A DNA stretch of 64,000 nucleotides. Source: Batillaria attramentaria. Taxonomy: Eukaryota; Mollusca; Gastropoda; Batillariidae. Positions 55,001 to 63,749 of this stretch are shown piece by piece. Every line of letters starts with the position of its first letter. Positions within the stretch are counted from its first letter, which is position 1. The notes under the pieces were generated by a model that was not told where the DNA came from, did no database searches, and saw nothing but the letters and a program-made list of their open reading frames with translations. The position numbers were made by a program, and so were the translations under genes. The DNA lies in the NCBI GenBank assembly GCA_018292915.2, contig JACVVK020000436.1, forward strand, positions 417,501 to 481,500, given 5' to 3'.

Positions 55001-55732
55001 ATATTCTTCCAGTAGACTTACGCCGTTATCCACACCAAAAACACCATAAAAGGGAGAGAACTCGGGTGGGACATATGCACAAATCAGCAACACATCAGTT
55101 GTGCTACCAAACAACTTTTTGTCAACAACAAATGCTAGAAAATTACCATTCGTATTGATATCTAGCTGTTTGAAATATTTTACCATAGTATATCGCACCA
55201 AACACACAATGCCCCCTGAATCCCTCCCCCTGTTCCCCAAGTCAACAGAAGCCTTGACAAAGCAAGAATGAGAAAGAAACGCACTACAACTAAAATCTCG
55301 AACAAAAGTTTCAACGAAACATACGAAATCAAAAGAAGCAACAAACTGTACGAAGTCTGAATCTTTCAGTTTTGGTATCAAGCCGCCAATATTCCAATGT
55401 AGAAAACTAAAACTTTTCGAATCTATGTCACAGTGGGTGTGTCTGTGTGTGTCAGTGTTGTGTGTATCGTTGTTACCGCTAGGTCCCGCTTTGCCATTGC
55501 ACGCAGTACATATGTTGTCCGTGCCGTCATCCAACACACCTGACCCATCACCGAGTGCTTGGCTACTCACGTGTGCGCTGTCCGCCTTACTACCCTTAGC
55601 ATTGTCACCTGTAACACGTGCTGTATGCTTCGGGTGAACACCTGTCAGCTCACCTGGGCAGACTTGCAAACCACCACACATACTGACCGGTGTCGACGGA
55701 AAAGTTGTACCCCCACACACAGAAACCGGCAC
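52037..55732 (-). CDS. LINE ORF2: AP endonuclease and reverse transcriptase
   Basis: About 1230 codons without a break. The AP-type endonuclease (~residues 95-395) shows FLHWNIGG (Asn), CFVETF (catalytic Glu), LLCGDLNSR (Asp-x-Asn), VNDYFLSS and ESQHMPLEL (His). The RT (~630-900) shows KKAAGTDGL, NNYRGISLCNISSK, AFIDFEKAFDSI, GVKQGDVCSPILFSLFIN, LLFADDLALLSE (catalytic Asp pair) and YKYLGVYFS. Near the C-terminus CRLCHSAVENEVHFILCCP is a CCHC-type knuckle. The endonuclease nicks the target and the RT copies the element RNA there. The frame begins upstream of the first good ATG (the true start may be at a PVSM motif ~15 codons in), directly after ORF1 with 24 bases between, which suggests reinitiation or readthrough. 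Confidence 0.9.
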   Translation of the reverse strand: MPVSVCGGTTFPSTPVSMCGGLQVCPGELTGVHPKHTARVTGDNAKGSKADSAHVSSQALGDGSGVLDDGTDNICTACNGKAGPSGNNDTHNTDTHRHTHCDIDSKSFSFLHWNIGGLIPKLKDSDFVQFVASFDFVCFVETFVRDFSCSAFLSHSCFVKASVDLGNRGRDSGGIVCLVRYTMVKYFKQLDINTNGNFLAFVVDKKLFGSTTDVLLICAYVPPEFSPFYGVFGVDNGVSLLEEYVTDCLQASGNLPILLCGDLNSRTSNICPQRFDDSHIYDARHGTDDGTLKRNSEDVVLNSYGKMLLNMCSAFGLCIMNGMCNGDLQGCYTYISDNGNSVNDYFLSSCDLFDSISHYIFMSVGEQIESQHMPLELRVTYLTEDTQSVEDDVSSGDVHKLVWDDRYKEDFVQEVKSHWFKEELLTISHLIDINVNTALEKFSDTLKKCATCMSRQTYKTKSKWFDGFDHECLLARRRVRQLLRKFKKSLLPHDREEYCKARREYKNLVKKKKKDYNNRMHAELMESVHDQREFWKNINKFGNKKVTQTNNITLDEWFRHFKDILDKPDNVEEDYDPPSTEENDLFDRPITSEEVLMAIQKLRCKKAAGTDGLIAEVFKVAKGEIVEFLVKLFNKLFDDGVYPDQWCESIILPLYKKGDVNNANNYRGISLCNISSKIYGIIINNRLQEWVELNNITGEYQAGFKHDYSTVDHIFTLMAIVQKQLVNNRKLYVAFIDFEKAFDSISRKVLWPILFKNGVRGKLYSCVRSMYDNVKAKVRCGGRYTELINCTKGVKQGDVCSPILFSLFINELALEIISKGRHGVVLSQEAIQMFILLFADDLALLSETAVGLQTQLNNLYSSSLRLQLKVNMDKSNIIVFRKGGYLAARERWVLGGQKMKVVNAYKYLGVYFSTKLSFSYACEDLVSRAKRATMCIFKTLYKFEKLSFSVFIKLFDSQVQPIVQYGAEVWGLTNAHIVEKSHLFALKRFLGVDGRTPNDLVYGEVGRYPIFLNSYIRCIRYWLKITRMDDQRLPSLSYKLLYDLDCKGKTTWATLIRQCLCKYGFQYVWQHQGVGCINSFIKCFRQRLIDCRWQDWDSHLHSSNRFSMYCAFKSSHEVEPYLSLSLNRYVIHAFVQFRLGVSILAEHRNRYKVNAVPVTCRLCHSAVENEVHFILCCPALDALRHDLIPAKFHRNPSTFKLVLLLSTKNVNMLNNVVLFFYRSLKTLERVL

Positions 55733-55756
55733 AAAGTCTCGTGGCCTGCCAAAGCC

Positions 55757-56746
55757 CTATTCCATACTCCTCTGAGCTACCTCAACAATACCAGTCCCAT
55801 CGTCCGACAACACGAACTTCTTGTTGTCGATCAGTAGATGGTCGTAGATCATGGTGGCACGCTTCCCCTCGTCTCTGGCCAACTTCAGATGCGGTAACAA
55901 CTTTTTCCTCATATCTCTGACACGAGAGGAGAAATCTTCACCGAGAAAGATGTCGCTGCCACGAAGTTTGCTCTTGGTCTTGAGGATCTGTACCCTGTCC
56001 TTGTAGAAGGCACAGCGAGCGACGATCGGGGCATTGGGCTTCGAGCTGGTTCTGTGCACACGGTCAAAAATCACATCCTCAGTGAAGCCTAGCTTGTCCC
56101 GAAGAAAATTCTTCACAGTCCGCTCACACCCCTCCGCCCCCTGCTCGTCGTCACCCTTCTTAAGTCCATAGAACAGCACATTGTTCCGTCGAGAGCGGCA
56201 CTCCAGATCGTCCGTCTTGAGCTCCATGTCGCTCAGTTTGTCCCGCAGCTCCTGGTTCTCCCGCCTCAGCCCGGACACCTCCTCACGCAACTCCTGAACC
56301 TCCTCCTGGACCTTGGCGTAGGCCCGGCCCATCTCCGCACTCAGTGACGTCAGCCTCTCGTCCATGTTGCTGTCCAGAGTGGTCATCTTGTTGTTGAGGC
56401 GGGCCTCCATGCTGGCCAGCTGCTCCACTACGTCCTTGAGGCTGGGCTCAGCCGTGGAAGACCTGGTGCCCTGACTGCCTGCCTCCCTCCCAGTGCTCAA
56501 CCTTGTCTGCCTCATCGCGTCAGACTTGGGGGGACCAGGATTCAGCTCGATGTCCCCACATTGCTGCAGGAGGTCCATGTAGAAAAATTGCAGAAGGAGC
56601 AAACTTACGGTGACACCGCCTGCCAGGGACGAAAGTTTCAACGTTTTCTTGCGTCTTGTAGCCAAGACCCGGCGAAACATAAAGTTGATGAAAATGCTGT
56701 GAAAACAACCGCATTTTGCTCTGAAAGCTATTCCTTCTACAGGCAT
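55757..56746 (-). CDS. LINE ORF1 with N-terminal 2A-like sequence and coiled coil
   Basis: 329 codons from ATG to TAG. Residues ~35-60 are hydrophobic (GGVTVSLLLLQFFYMDLLQQ). They run into CGDIELNPGP (~residues 63-72), which fits the 2A consensus D-(V/I)-E-x-N-P-G-P, at which ribosomes can skip the Gly-Pro bond. Then comes a linker, a long coiled coil (MTTLDSNMDERLTSLSAEMG..., EEVQELREEVSGLRRENQEL...; ~120-195), and a C-terminal RNA-binding-like domain (RRNNVLFYGLKKGDDEQ, VHRTSSKPNAPIVARCAFYK, FLGEDFSSRVRDMRKKLLPH) similar to the RRM/CTD arrangement of ORF1 trimers ('transposase_22'-like). 2A-like peptides at the N-terminus are known in APE-type LINEs of sea urchin, amphioxus and molluscs. 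Confidence 0.9.
   Translation of the reverse strand: MPVEGIAFRAKCGCFHSIFINFMFRRVLATRRKKTLKLSSLAGGVTVSLLLLQFFYMDLLQQCGDIELNPGPPKSDAMRQTRLSTGREAGSQGTRSSTAEPSLKDVVEQLASMEARLNNKMTTLDSNMDERLTSLSAEMGRAYAKVQEEVQELREEVSGLRRENQELRDKLSDMELKTDDLECRSRRNNVLFYGLKKGDDEQGAEGCERTVKNFLRDKLGFTEDVIFDRVHRTSSKPNAPIVARCAFYKDRVQILKTKSKLRGSDIFLGEDFSSRVRDMRKKLLPHLKLARDEGKRATMIYDHLLIDNKKFVLSDDGTGIVEVAQRSME
56712..56717 (-). other. note: ORF1 start region of the 2A LINE
   Basis: The first ATG (56746) is followed by MPVEGIAFRAKCGCF and a second Met in-frame lies ~24 codons on (FMFRRVL). Either start keeps the hydrophobic segment and the 2A motif. Which one is used cannot be decided from sequence. Confidence 0.3.
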
Positions 56747-56858
56747 GTTAACTTGCCAGTCATGTCACACACTTTCAGGGCAAAAATCAACGTAATGCCG
56801 GTGATTATTGACAAAAATTAAGAGAGCTCCAACCAGAGGAGAACGCACACGTGCTCAG

Positions 56859-56903
<45 letters not shown>

Positions 56904-57855
56904 GTCAGTTCCGTGAACTAAACATTTGACGTCAGCCTCAGGCAGGTCGTCATACACAGACAGAGAGATGACGTCAATTCCGCGAACTAAACATTTTGAC
57001 GTCAGCCTCTAGCACTGCGATCGTCTGAGGAAGCTTGTTTATGTCTTGTGATTTCCCTGTTGGCTTTGTGGCTTCCCCGATTGAATTATTTTTCACATGA
57101 AATCTGGAAGATCTAGAGGGCTGGTGAAATGTCGGAGGCAGTGACGATACTTGCTTATTTTGTCTGGGAACTAAGCGTTTGACGTCAGCTTCACACTGGT
57201 GGTATGACAGATGATGCTTGTGCATGTCTTGTGATTTCCCTGTTGCTTTTGTGACTTCCCTGGCTGAATTAATTTTTACATAAAATCTGGAAGATCTAGA
57301 GGGCTGGTGAAACATGGACTAGAATACCTTGTATTGTACTTATGAAATCGAAAATTTGGAACTCTTTTGACCGGTGCTTTTCGCAGAAACTTGAAAAAGT
57401 TATGTTTATCTAAAAGTTCAGTTATTCTAAATGCTAAAGCTATAATAGTGCAGTAGTTCCTGTCATATGTGCAGTTGTCACACTAGACAAAAACGGCGGG
57501 ATGATAAGTAATTTGCAATAGTCTTTTCATAGATATTTGATCTTATGTGCAAACCACCCCTACCTCGGAAATATTTTTTTTTACACAAAACCAGTCAGAG
57601 CTACAGAGCTGTAGCACGAATACAGGCAGTGTGATTGGGTGAACTTCCAAAGTCTAGAAAATGAAGGAATTTGAACAACTTTTTCGAAAAAATTCGTAAC
57701 ACGACCGATTTTTTAAAATCGGCGATAACTCTTCTGAAAATGCGGCAGGCTAAAAATCGTGAAAGGTAGGTCTGGAGAAGGTGATTTCCCATTTTATCTC
57801 AAAGTAAAAAGGCCTCCATCGAGGTAGTTTAGGAGATAGCCATCATTACATCCGT

Positions 57856-57900
<45 letters not shown>

Positions 57901-58107
57901 TCACAACTCCCGCCAAAAAGAACGCAGCAGCATAGTGTGCACGTCAAGTGTCTATGACGCAGGTTTCGTTTCGTCACTATGTGCGTGAAAGTATGTATTG
58001 TGTGGAGAAACGTCACAGTCTTGTTTTGTATCACTGAAACTTGCTGCTGCGCGCAGCAAAATCTGCCCCGTCTCATAAAGTTGTTTCTCTATAGAGAAAC
58101 AACTTAA

Positions 58108-59208
58108 TAAAATGGTAAAATACATGCACAGCAACACGTCAAACAAAATTAATGACATAGACATAACGTAACAAAGGCAAATTTCTGTGAATAGATGAAG
58201 AACAATAATAACAATAATCATAATTTTGTTTGTAAAGCGTATATTCATATATTGTCTTTACTGATACTGAAGCAGAATTTTCGTAAATTAAATTAATGTT
58301 GTCCGTCCCTTTGTACTACCCTCTGCGTCTCCGTGAACACCCTAACGCAAAGCTGACTAAACCCAGCAATTCAAATAAATTACGTTTGTAAACACGCTGC
58401 AAGACGATTTTACTCTGGATAACAACCATACATTGGAAGATTGTAGTTGTCTTTCTATCTAAAGCAAATTTTCCCATCGTGTATTCGCATTTTACATGCC
58501 GCACAACGGACTGGCATTGAGAGGAACCAGTGACAGTAGAGACAGTCTCCAGTTTCTTGAGAGGAACCAAAGCCATTGATATAAGCTTAAGATTAGTAGA
58601 ACAAAATTAATGACACCGCTGACCAAAGTACAGCAATGACAAGGAATGACGACATGCCAAATTACGTCACCGCTTTCAAAAATCGTGACGTCCACTCAAC
58701 TCATTCTGTATCAACTCAAACAAAACCTTTGGGTTTAGTAATTCTGTGAGACAAAGTTAGGAATAGTCAGATTTCTCTATTGTCACCTTTATGCCAGTAT
58801 TGAGGAAAGTCATTTGTGGTGTAGAACTGACATGCGTGAAAATCTACTCACAGGGTTAAAAAAGGATAACCAATTTTCTTAGGAAAAAACAATGCAATGT
58901 ACCCAAACTTTAAGACACGCATACTCACAATTAGAGTGTCTAAACACAGCAGTTCATCTTAGAAAAAGGTGTTGTTCAGGGATGCCCCCCCCCCCCCCCC
59001 CCGACAACATCTTCAGTTTTCTGAAAGAGGTCAACCTTTTCTACAAAATATAGTCCTGTTTAAATAGGACTTGCACTAACCTCATTTGCCCAGTTTTTAA
59101 GTCTTGAAAGATATTTTTCATTTAAACCCAATAGATTTTTAGTATATATTTACATCTTGTTTTAACGTGGAAATTTTATGTTTTAAAGGACCTGGCAGAA
59201 AGGGACTT
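58108..59208. other. intergenic or intron stretch without recognised features
   Basis: AT-rich sequence between gene A exons and gene B. It includes a poly-C run at 58986-59002. Small open frames on the minus strand near 58316-58695 lack domains and splice support. Confidence 0.5.
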
Positions 59209-59253
59209 TTGTTAGCCGCGAATTAGCCTTTGTTGCTTGCGCGGCGTTAAGTC

Positions 59254-59287
<34 letters not shown>

Positions 59288-59289
59288 CA
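59209..59289 (+). mobile_element. 'E' 3' end with (TAAC)n tail
   Basis: The E hairpin (GCCGCGAATTAG...GCTTGCGCGGC) followed by 'GTTAAGTCC' and about nine TAAC units. A 5'-truncated copy of the element at 5022-6578. 59290-60149 shows only AT-rich sequence with no gene. Confidence 0.75.
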
Positions 59290-60149
59290 TCTTAGAAAAA
59301 TAATCTCCGGCCTCACTATATTTTTTTACGTAAAAATATCAAAGATGGTATGAACAGGAGAAGCTCAAACTTTTTTTTAAAAATCAACAATTTTCGTATT
59401 TTTAAGGATTTGATTTTTTTTCTTTTTATTCAGAACACAGTTTTTACCCGTAGATGACACATAGCACATAGTGTTGCCAGATGCCTACAATACTTTCAAA
59501 CATACTCTTGTCAAAATCTACTCATAGGTTCTCAAAGGGACGAACAACCTTAAAATGATAAAATACATGTTTAGCAACACACAAAATGATACTGCAGATC
59601 AAAAGTAACAAAAGCGATTTTCTGTGAATGTATTAATAATAATGATAATGATAATATTGATAATTTTATTTGTAAAGCGTATATTTATTTATAATCATGA
59701 AGCATGGAATGCAGTAGGCAGAGATTCCCCTCTAATCGAGGATGTGGCGTCCCCGATCTCTCATGGGTTGCCCGAACTAGGAATGCAGTAGAGTTCATGT
59801 TTTGCATCTACTCCCCGTACATCTACTTGCATATAGATCCACCTGTGGGTAACCTCAACAGACATATTTGGTTTAAACTACACGGTTAATGATGTGAACA
59901 TCTTGCTACAAACTCTAAACATTATTTACAGGCACAACCTGAATAGAGGCCATTCTTGCCCTTTTGTTTTCAAAGTGAAGGTAAGTGACAGTGAACAATG
60001 TCACATTTGAAGGGTCGTGCCAAACAATTCATTTTGACAATTCAAACAGAGCATTTTGTTTTCATCTGCATCTTATGTGACCTTACCCTAAAGGAGGTCA
60101 TTTTTGTCTCTTTTATTTTTGGTGATCATATTTAGAAAAGTTCAGACCA

Positions 60150-60362
60150 CAAAAATTCAAAAATAAATGCAATTCTAAATTCCGAAATTTAAATAGCTGA
60201 TCTGACCCTTCGCACCACGTGATTGTAATGTGTTTATGTCCAGTGTGTGAGAGAATGCGTGTGATTCACGTGAGCGTGCGTGTTGGGTTCAGTTCACGGC
60301 GCTTTGAGCCGATTCATGAAATTGGGTAAAGCACCTATACAATACTCATTATTATTATTATT
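60150..60362 (+). mobile_element. SINE 'B', 5'-truncated
   Basis: Shares the B body ('AATAAATGCAATTCTAAATT', 'CTTCGCACCACGTGATTGTA', 'GGCGCTTTGAGCC') and ends (ATT)n. The open frames downstream to 60794 lack domain support. Confidence 0.8.
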
Positions 60363-60724
60363 TACTACAGCTACGATCATATTTTATAGAACTATGACAA
60401 CTCATGTTTCCCAAATCACTACCAGTATACTGCTTGTATGCGAGGAGGGGTTGGAAACTCCCAAAGTTTCATTCCAAACACGAAGTCTGCCTCCTGGATA
60501 CTGTTGTGTCTTTAACACAGTTGGTACTGTGAAGTTGTGCAGAATAAATCTATTACTCCGCCCAGTATTCGTCATCTCTCCAACGCAGAAACGTGGAAAT
60601 TTTCAGATCTATCGAACGGGTGGGAAGAGAACCGAAAGAACGGGGAACCCCGTGTACGGCACGGAACGCCACTTTCTGCATGCACCTCTCGTGTACGCGC
60701 TTGCTACCAACATTGTATTGTACT

Positions 60725-61018
60725 GGGCCCGCATGTAAAAGTCGAGGTTAGGGAGTTTAGCCCCGGGTTTGAGTCTAACCTCGAACTAAACTAGCTCTAG
60801 GATTAAATTTTCTGTTGTTGTTGTTGTTGTTGTTTTAAATCAGGAAGCGGGTCCATTCCAGCAAGGTACCTATATGCTGTTATAGATGGATTCTTGTCTT
60901 TCTTTCTTCGCTTTGTAAAAATTTAATTTTGGTTTGGGGTTTGTTTGTTTTTTTGTCCTAGTCTGGGTTAGGCCCTAAGCCGTGCGTTAAATTAACCTCG
61001 AGTTTTACATACGGGCCC
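60725..61018 (+). mobile_element. ~294-bp MITE, copy 2
   Basis: Starts GGGCCCGCATGTAAAAGTCG and ends with its inverted form CGAGTTTTACATACGGGCCC (four differences). CTG borders both sides (overlapping the GGGCCC ends) and could be a short TSD. The inverted copy at 49393-49694 shares the whole length. Confidence 0.8.
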
Positions 61019-61020
61019 TG

Positions 61021-61150
61021 GTATCTTCGTGCCTGTCTGAATCCCGGCTGCGGGCAACTATTTGTGCAGGCCCTTGCCTCGTTGCCCCGTCTCGATATCA
61101 CCCATACATGGTGGAAAAGGCCGTTAAACTCCCAAACACCCATCCCACCC
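61021..61150 (+). mobile_element. SINE 'A', 5'-truncated
   Basis: Begins in the B box region ('TGAATCCCGGCTGCGGGCAA') and carries the tail 'GATATCACCCATACATGGTG', 'AAAGGCCGTTAAACTCCC'. It lies directly after the MITE. Confidence 0.75.
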
Positions 61151-61680
61151 ACCCTTCGTGCCTGTTTAATGGCGCAGTCTTTAAGCTTTTTTTATTCTCA
61201 TAGATCATTATGAGCCGTTTTGGTCGGGTCTGGCAAAACACCAATCGTTTAATACGAGTTAAAAATGATAAATAGCAGCACACCACTTGAAAACCTGCGC
61301 AGTTACAGCATCTCAAACGCTGGCACTTATTAAGCAGAAGGGTGCACAGTGACGCGCAAGTGAGGGTCCTCACGTGGGACTCAACACGCACAGTTTGTGG
61401 TCTTATTTGTGGTGTTATCTTAAAACACAAGTTGGTCTCCTGAGGCCTAGTTAACATGAAGATATCGATTTTAAGATGGCGTATCGCTGTAAGCAATTGT
61501 TTACACAGTGATGCTGTAACTTTTCTGGACCATTTCAGTTTGAAAAGAGGATGAGGGTCAGTGATACAAGGTTGACAGCCAGCACTCCTGTTGCTGACTT
61601 CTGATGTCCTGTGTTTGACATCAGGGCAGCCGTCAGGCCAAGATCATGCTGCATCTGGCATGGATCTGGAGAGAACAGGA

Positions 61681-61682
<2 letters not shown>

Positions 61683-61724
<42 letters not shown>
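61683..61724. repeat. (ATC)n microsatellite
   Basis: About 14 ATC units. 61151-62314 has no recognised gene; it includes TTG-rich sequence near 62130-62200. Confidence 0.9.
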
Positions 61725-62314
61725 ATAATTTCCATCCATTCATTTCACAATACAGGAATCACAGTGATAACAGTTTATAGTGCTTCGTAACCTTCTTGTC
61801 CTTCTTACGTACAAGAATGACGTGTGTACGAGAATGACGTCGACGGTGTGATGTACACTATCTTCACTCGGTCCCCCACTTGCTGTTTTCGCGTGTGTGA
61901 CGAAGACTCTTGCACGGAAAGGTCAGACCAAGTACTACATAAATTATACGTCTAAGGTGACCAGGATAGAAAAATTAATGGAATATGTATATGTGTACAC
62001 GCACGTATGTAGTTAGTTCACGATTAGTTCAGTTAACCTTCTGTCTATGTAGCTAAGGTAACAACAGCCTTTCCGTTGACGTCCTTTGTCTGACTGTACT
62101 TTTCTTTTCATTGTGTAGGCTACTATATCGTTTTTTGTTGTTGTTGTTGTTGTTTTATTGTTTTTTGTTGTTGGGTTGTTTGTTTGTTTTTTTGTTTTTT
62201 TTAGGGGGGTCTTTGTATTGTGACATTGGCTTTTTGTTTTGTACCATGTTCATGTGTCTTTTTGTGTCAAATATGCTGAAGAAAAAAAGAGAATAAAAAA
62301 AAAAAATGGAATAC

Positions 62315-62440
62315 CTGTGGCCTTGCAGAAGCCGCAAGACATCTTGCATCGCGCCTTGGTGTGAGACCGGAAGACGGGATCCTCACAGAGTCCTCCCATC
62401 TTCAGCAGTGAGCAGCCTTCTTCGTAATCCATGCAAACGC
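62315..62440 (-). CDS. gene A exon: second ShKT domain
   Basis: TTTTAG acceptor, CAG|GTATTC donor, 126 bp, phase 1 both sides. It encodes VCMDYEEGC...GLC...ARCKMSCGFC with the six Cys of the ShKT fold. It joins in phase to 63294-63422 (G+GC makes Gly: DKGGVCMD). The exon resembles 6868-6993 in length, phase, donor and motif (CKMSCG-LC/FC-K), so the two are paralogous. Because it ends in phase 1 it cannot join directly to the phase-0 exons at 47925-48104 or 46712-46781. It therefore most likely belongs to a separate upstream gene whose last exon lies between 48 and 62 kb. Confidence 0.8.
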
Positions 62441-62689
62441 CTAAAACCACAAAGAAATGTAACCAAAACCAACAGCAAACAGTCGCACGGGTCATAGTAA
62501 CCCCAGTCACGTGGCTAAAGGTCAAGGTGAAGCGCTATCATTCGCTTGGCCCCCGAGGGTCATACCAGAATTCAAACAAAAAGGCGGCAGAAATGCAGAG
62601 TGCTGCATCAATTCAGCAGTTTCCAGTTATGCATCTAATGGCTGTCTACAGCGGAGAAAGGCAAAGGCTTTTGCTATTTGTGTGGCATC

Positions 62690-62937
62690 CTCGCGAACAT
62701 GCTCTGGAGATGTTCAGCCCACAAAATTCAAAAAAAATAAATGCAATTATGAAATTCCGAAACTGAAATTGCTGAGCTGGCACTTCGCACCACGTGATTG
62801 TATTGTGTTCATGTCCAGTGTGTGAGAGAATGCGTGTGATTCGTGTGAGCGTGCGTGTTGGGTTTAGCTCGCGGCGCTTTAAGCCAAATATTTGGGATAA
62901 AGTGCCTATATTAACGCGCTTTTTATTATTATTATTA
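62690..62937 (+). mobile_element. SINE 'B', 5'-truncated
   Basis: Contains 'GAGATGTTCAGCCCACAAAA', 'AATAAATGCAATTATG', 'CTTCGCACCACGTGATTGTA', 'GGCGCTTTAAGCC' and an (ATT)n tail. It lies in the intron between the two ShKT exons of gene A. Confidence 0.8.
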
Positions 62938-63293
62938 AGATCTGCATGAGTGGATTGGCTCGGCAGTGCTTACATGTGAACAATAACAGCCTGGATTTGG
63001 GACAGATCTGGTGAATGGTTAACTGACCCAGGCGACTCTTTCGGTTTCCTTAAAACTTGCTCGAGAGCTGCCCGAGCTACTGAAAGGACCGCTAAAACCC
63101 CAAATCTCGGGAATGCCCAATACCGCGATAATTCACGAGACTGGTGACTACGAATCACCCTGACCACGTTGGCGTTCAACGAGACTTTGTAATTTATTTG
63201 TTTATTTATTTATTTATTTATTTGCTTTCAAAAATCTGCTCTCGGTCTAGACTACGGAAAGGGTGGCGATATTTGTGTGTGTTCGTGACGTAC

Positions 63294-63422
63294 CTCCTTT
63301 GTCGCAGAAGTCGCAGGATTTCGTGCAGTACAGGGCCATGGTGCCGGCGTTCATGGTGCACTCCCCTTCCTCGACCCGTTTGGCACAGTCATCACGCAGG
63401 TCACGGCACTCCATCTGCTCCG
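63294..63422 (-). CDS. gene A exon: first ShKT domain
   Basis: TTACAG acceptor, GGAG|GTACGT donor, 129 bp, phase 1 both sides. It encodes EQMECRDLRDDCAKRVEEGE, CTMNAGTMALYC and TKSCDFCDKG: six Cys with C-x-D and C-x3-C-x2-C, a ShKT domain. The following exon supplies a second ShKT domain. Upstream exons of this gene lie to the right of the window, so its catalytic domain, if any, is not visible. Confidence 0.85.
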
Positions 63423-63555
63423 CTGTAACACGCATATTGATTGGTTCGTCGATAGACCGTCATAACTCATGCCAAGCTGCTGGGAAGTACAGACACTGTG
63501 AGTGGTTGAGTTCAGTGTTCTGTACATTGTATCGTAGGCTTTTGGGGGAGAGGGG

Positions 63556-63730
63556 AGCCGGGATAGCCGAGTGGTAGAGAGTTGGACTCTCAATGCTCGG
63601 GTCGTGAGTTCGATTCCCGGCTTGGGTCAAGTATGTGTACTGGCATTTTCCTCGTTGCCCCGTCTTTGGCATCACCCTTACGTGGTGGAAAAGGACGTTA
63701 AACTCCCACCCGCCCACTCACCCATCCTTC
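63556..63730 (+). mobile_element. tRNA-derived SINE 'A'
   Basis: Head GGGAGCCGGGATAGCCGAGT, B box GAGTTCGATTCC, tail 'TTGGCATCACCCTTACGTGG' and 'AAAAGGACGTTAAACTCCCA'. The cleanest head/box set in the window and a good query for the family. Confidence 0.85.
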
Positions 63731-63749
63731 TGGAGGAGTAATTCATTAC

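Larger units (their letters stand above)
51938..56862 (-). mobile_element. full-length two-ORF LINE with 2A-like ORF1
   Basis: In sense order: a short 5' leader (56862-56747), ORF1 (56746-55757), ORF2 (55732-52037), a ~90-bp 3' UTR with AATAAA-like GGAATAAACAG, and a tail of four TTGAGTC units (51938-51965) instead of poly-A. Both ORFs are open throughout, so the copy is probably young. It lies in the (GA)n tract of PAL copy 10; in sense orientation both flanks are (CT)n. AP endonuclease plus RT places it with APE-type LINEs of the CR1/L2/Crack kind. The exact clade needs a phylogeny. Confidence 0.9.
51521..58107 (-). mobile_element. PAL element copy 10, split by a LINE
   Basis: The left part (51521-51937) has the CAAGGAGGAACGGCCCC end, the arm, SINE A (51738-51916) and a (GA)n run. 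The right part (56863-58107) resumes in (GA)n, then the two internal subrepeats, a (CA)n tract (57857-57896) and the perfect palindrome (58078-58105). In copies 3 and 4 the two halves are continuous across the same (GA)n tract. Confidence 0.8.

Noticed and set aside
60280..60738. 152-codon frame at 60.3 kb
   Set aside because: It starts inside SINE B and runs through its (ATT)n tail into unrelated sequence.
62315..63422. ShKT exons as the N-terminus of the astacin gene B
   Set aside because: The last ShKT exon ends in phase 1 while the next candidate exons start in phase 0, and ShKT domains normally follow the catalytic domain.
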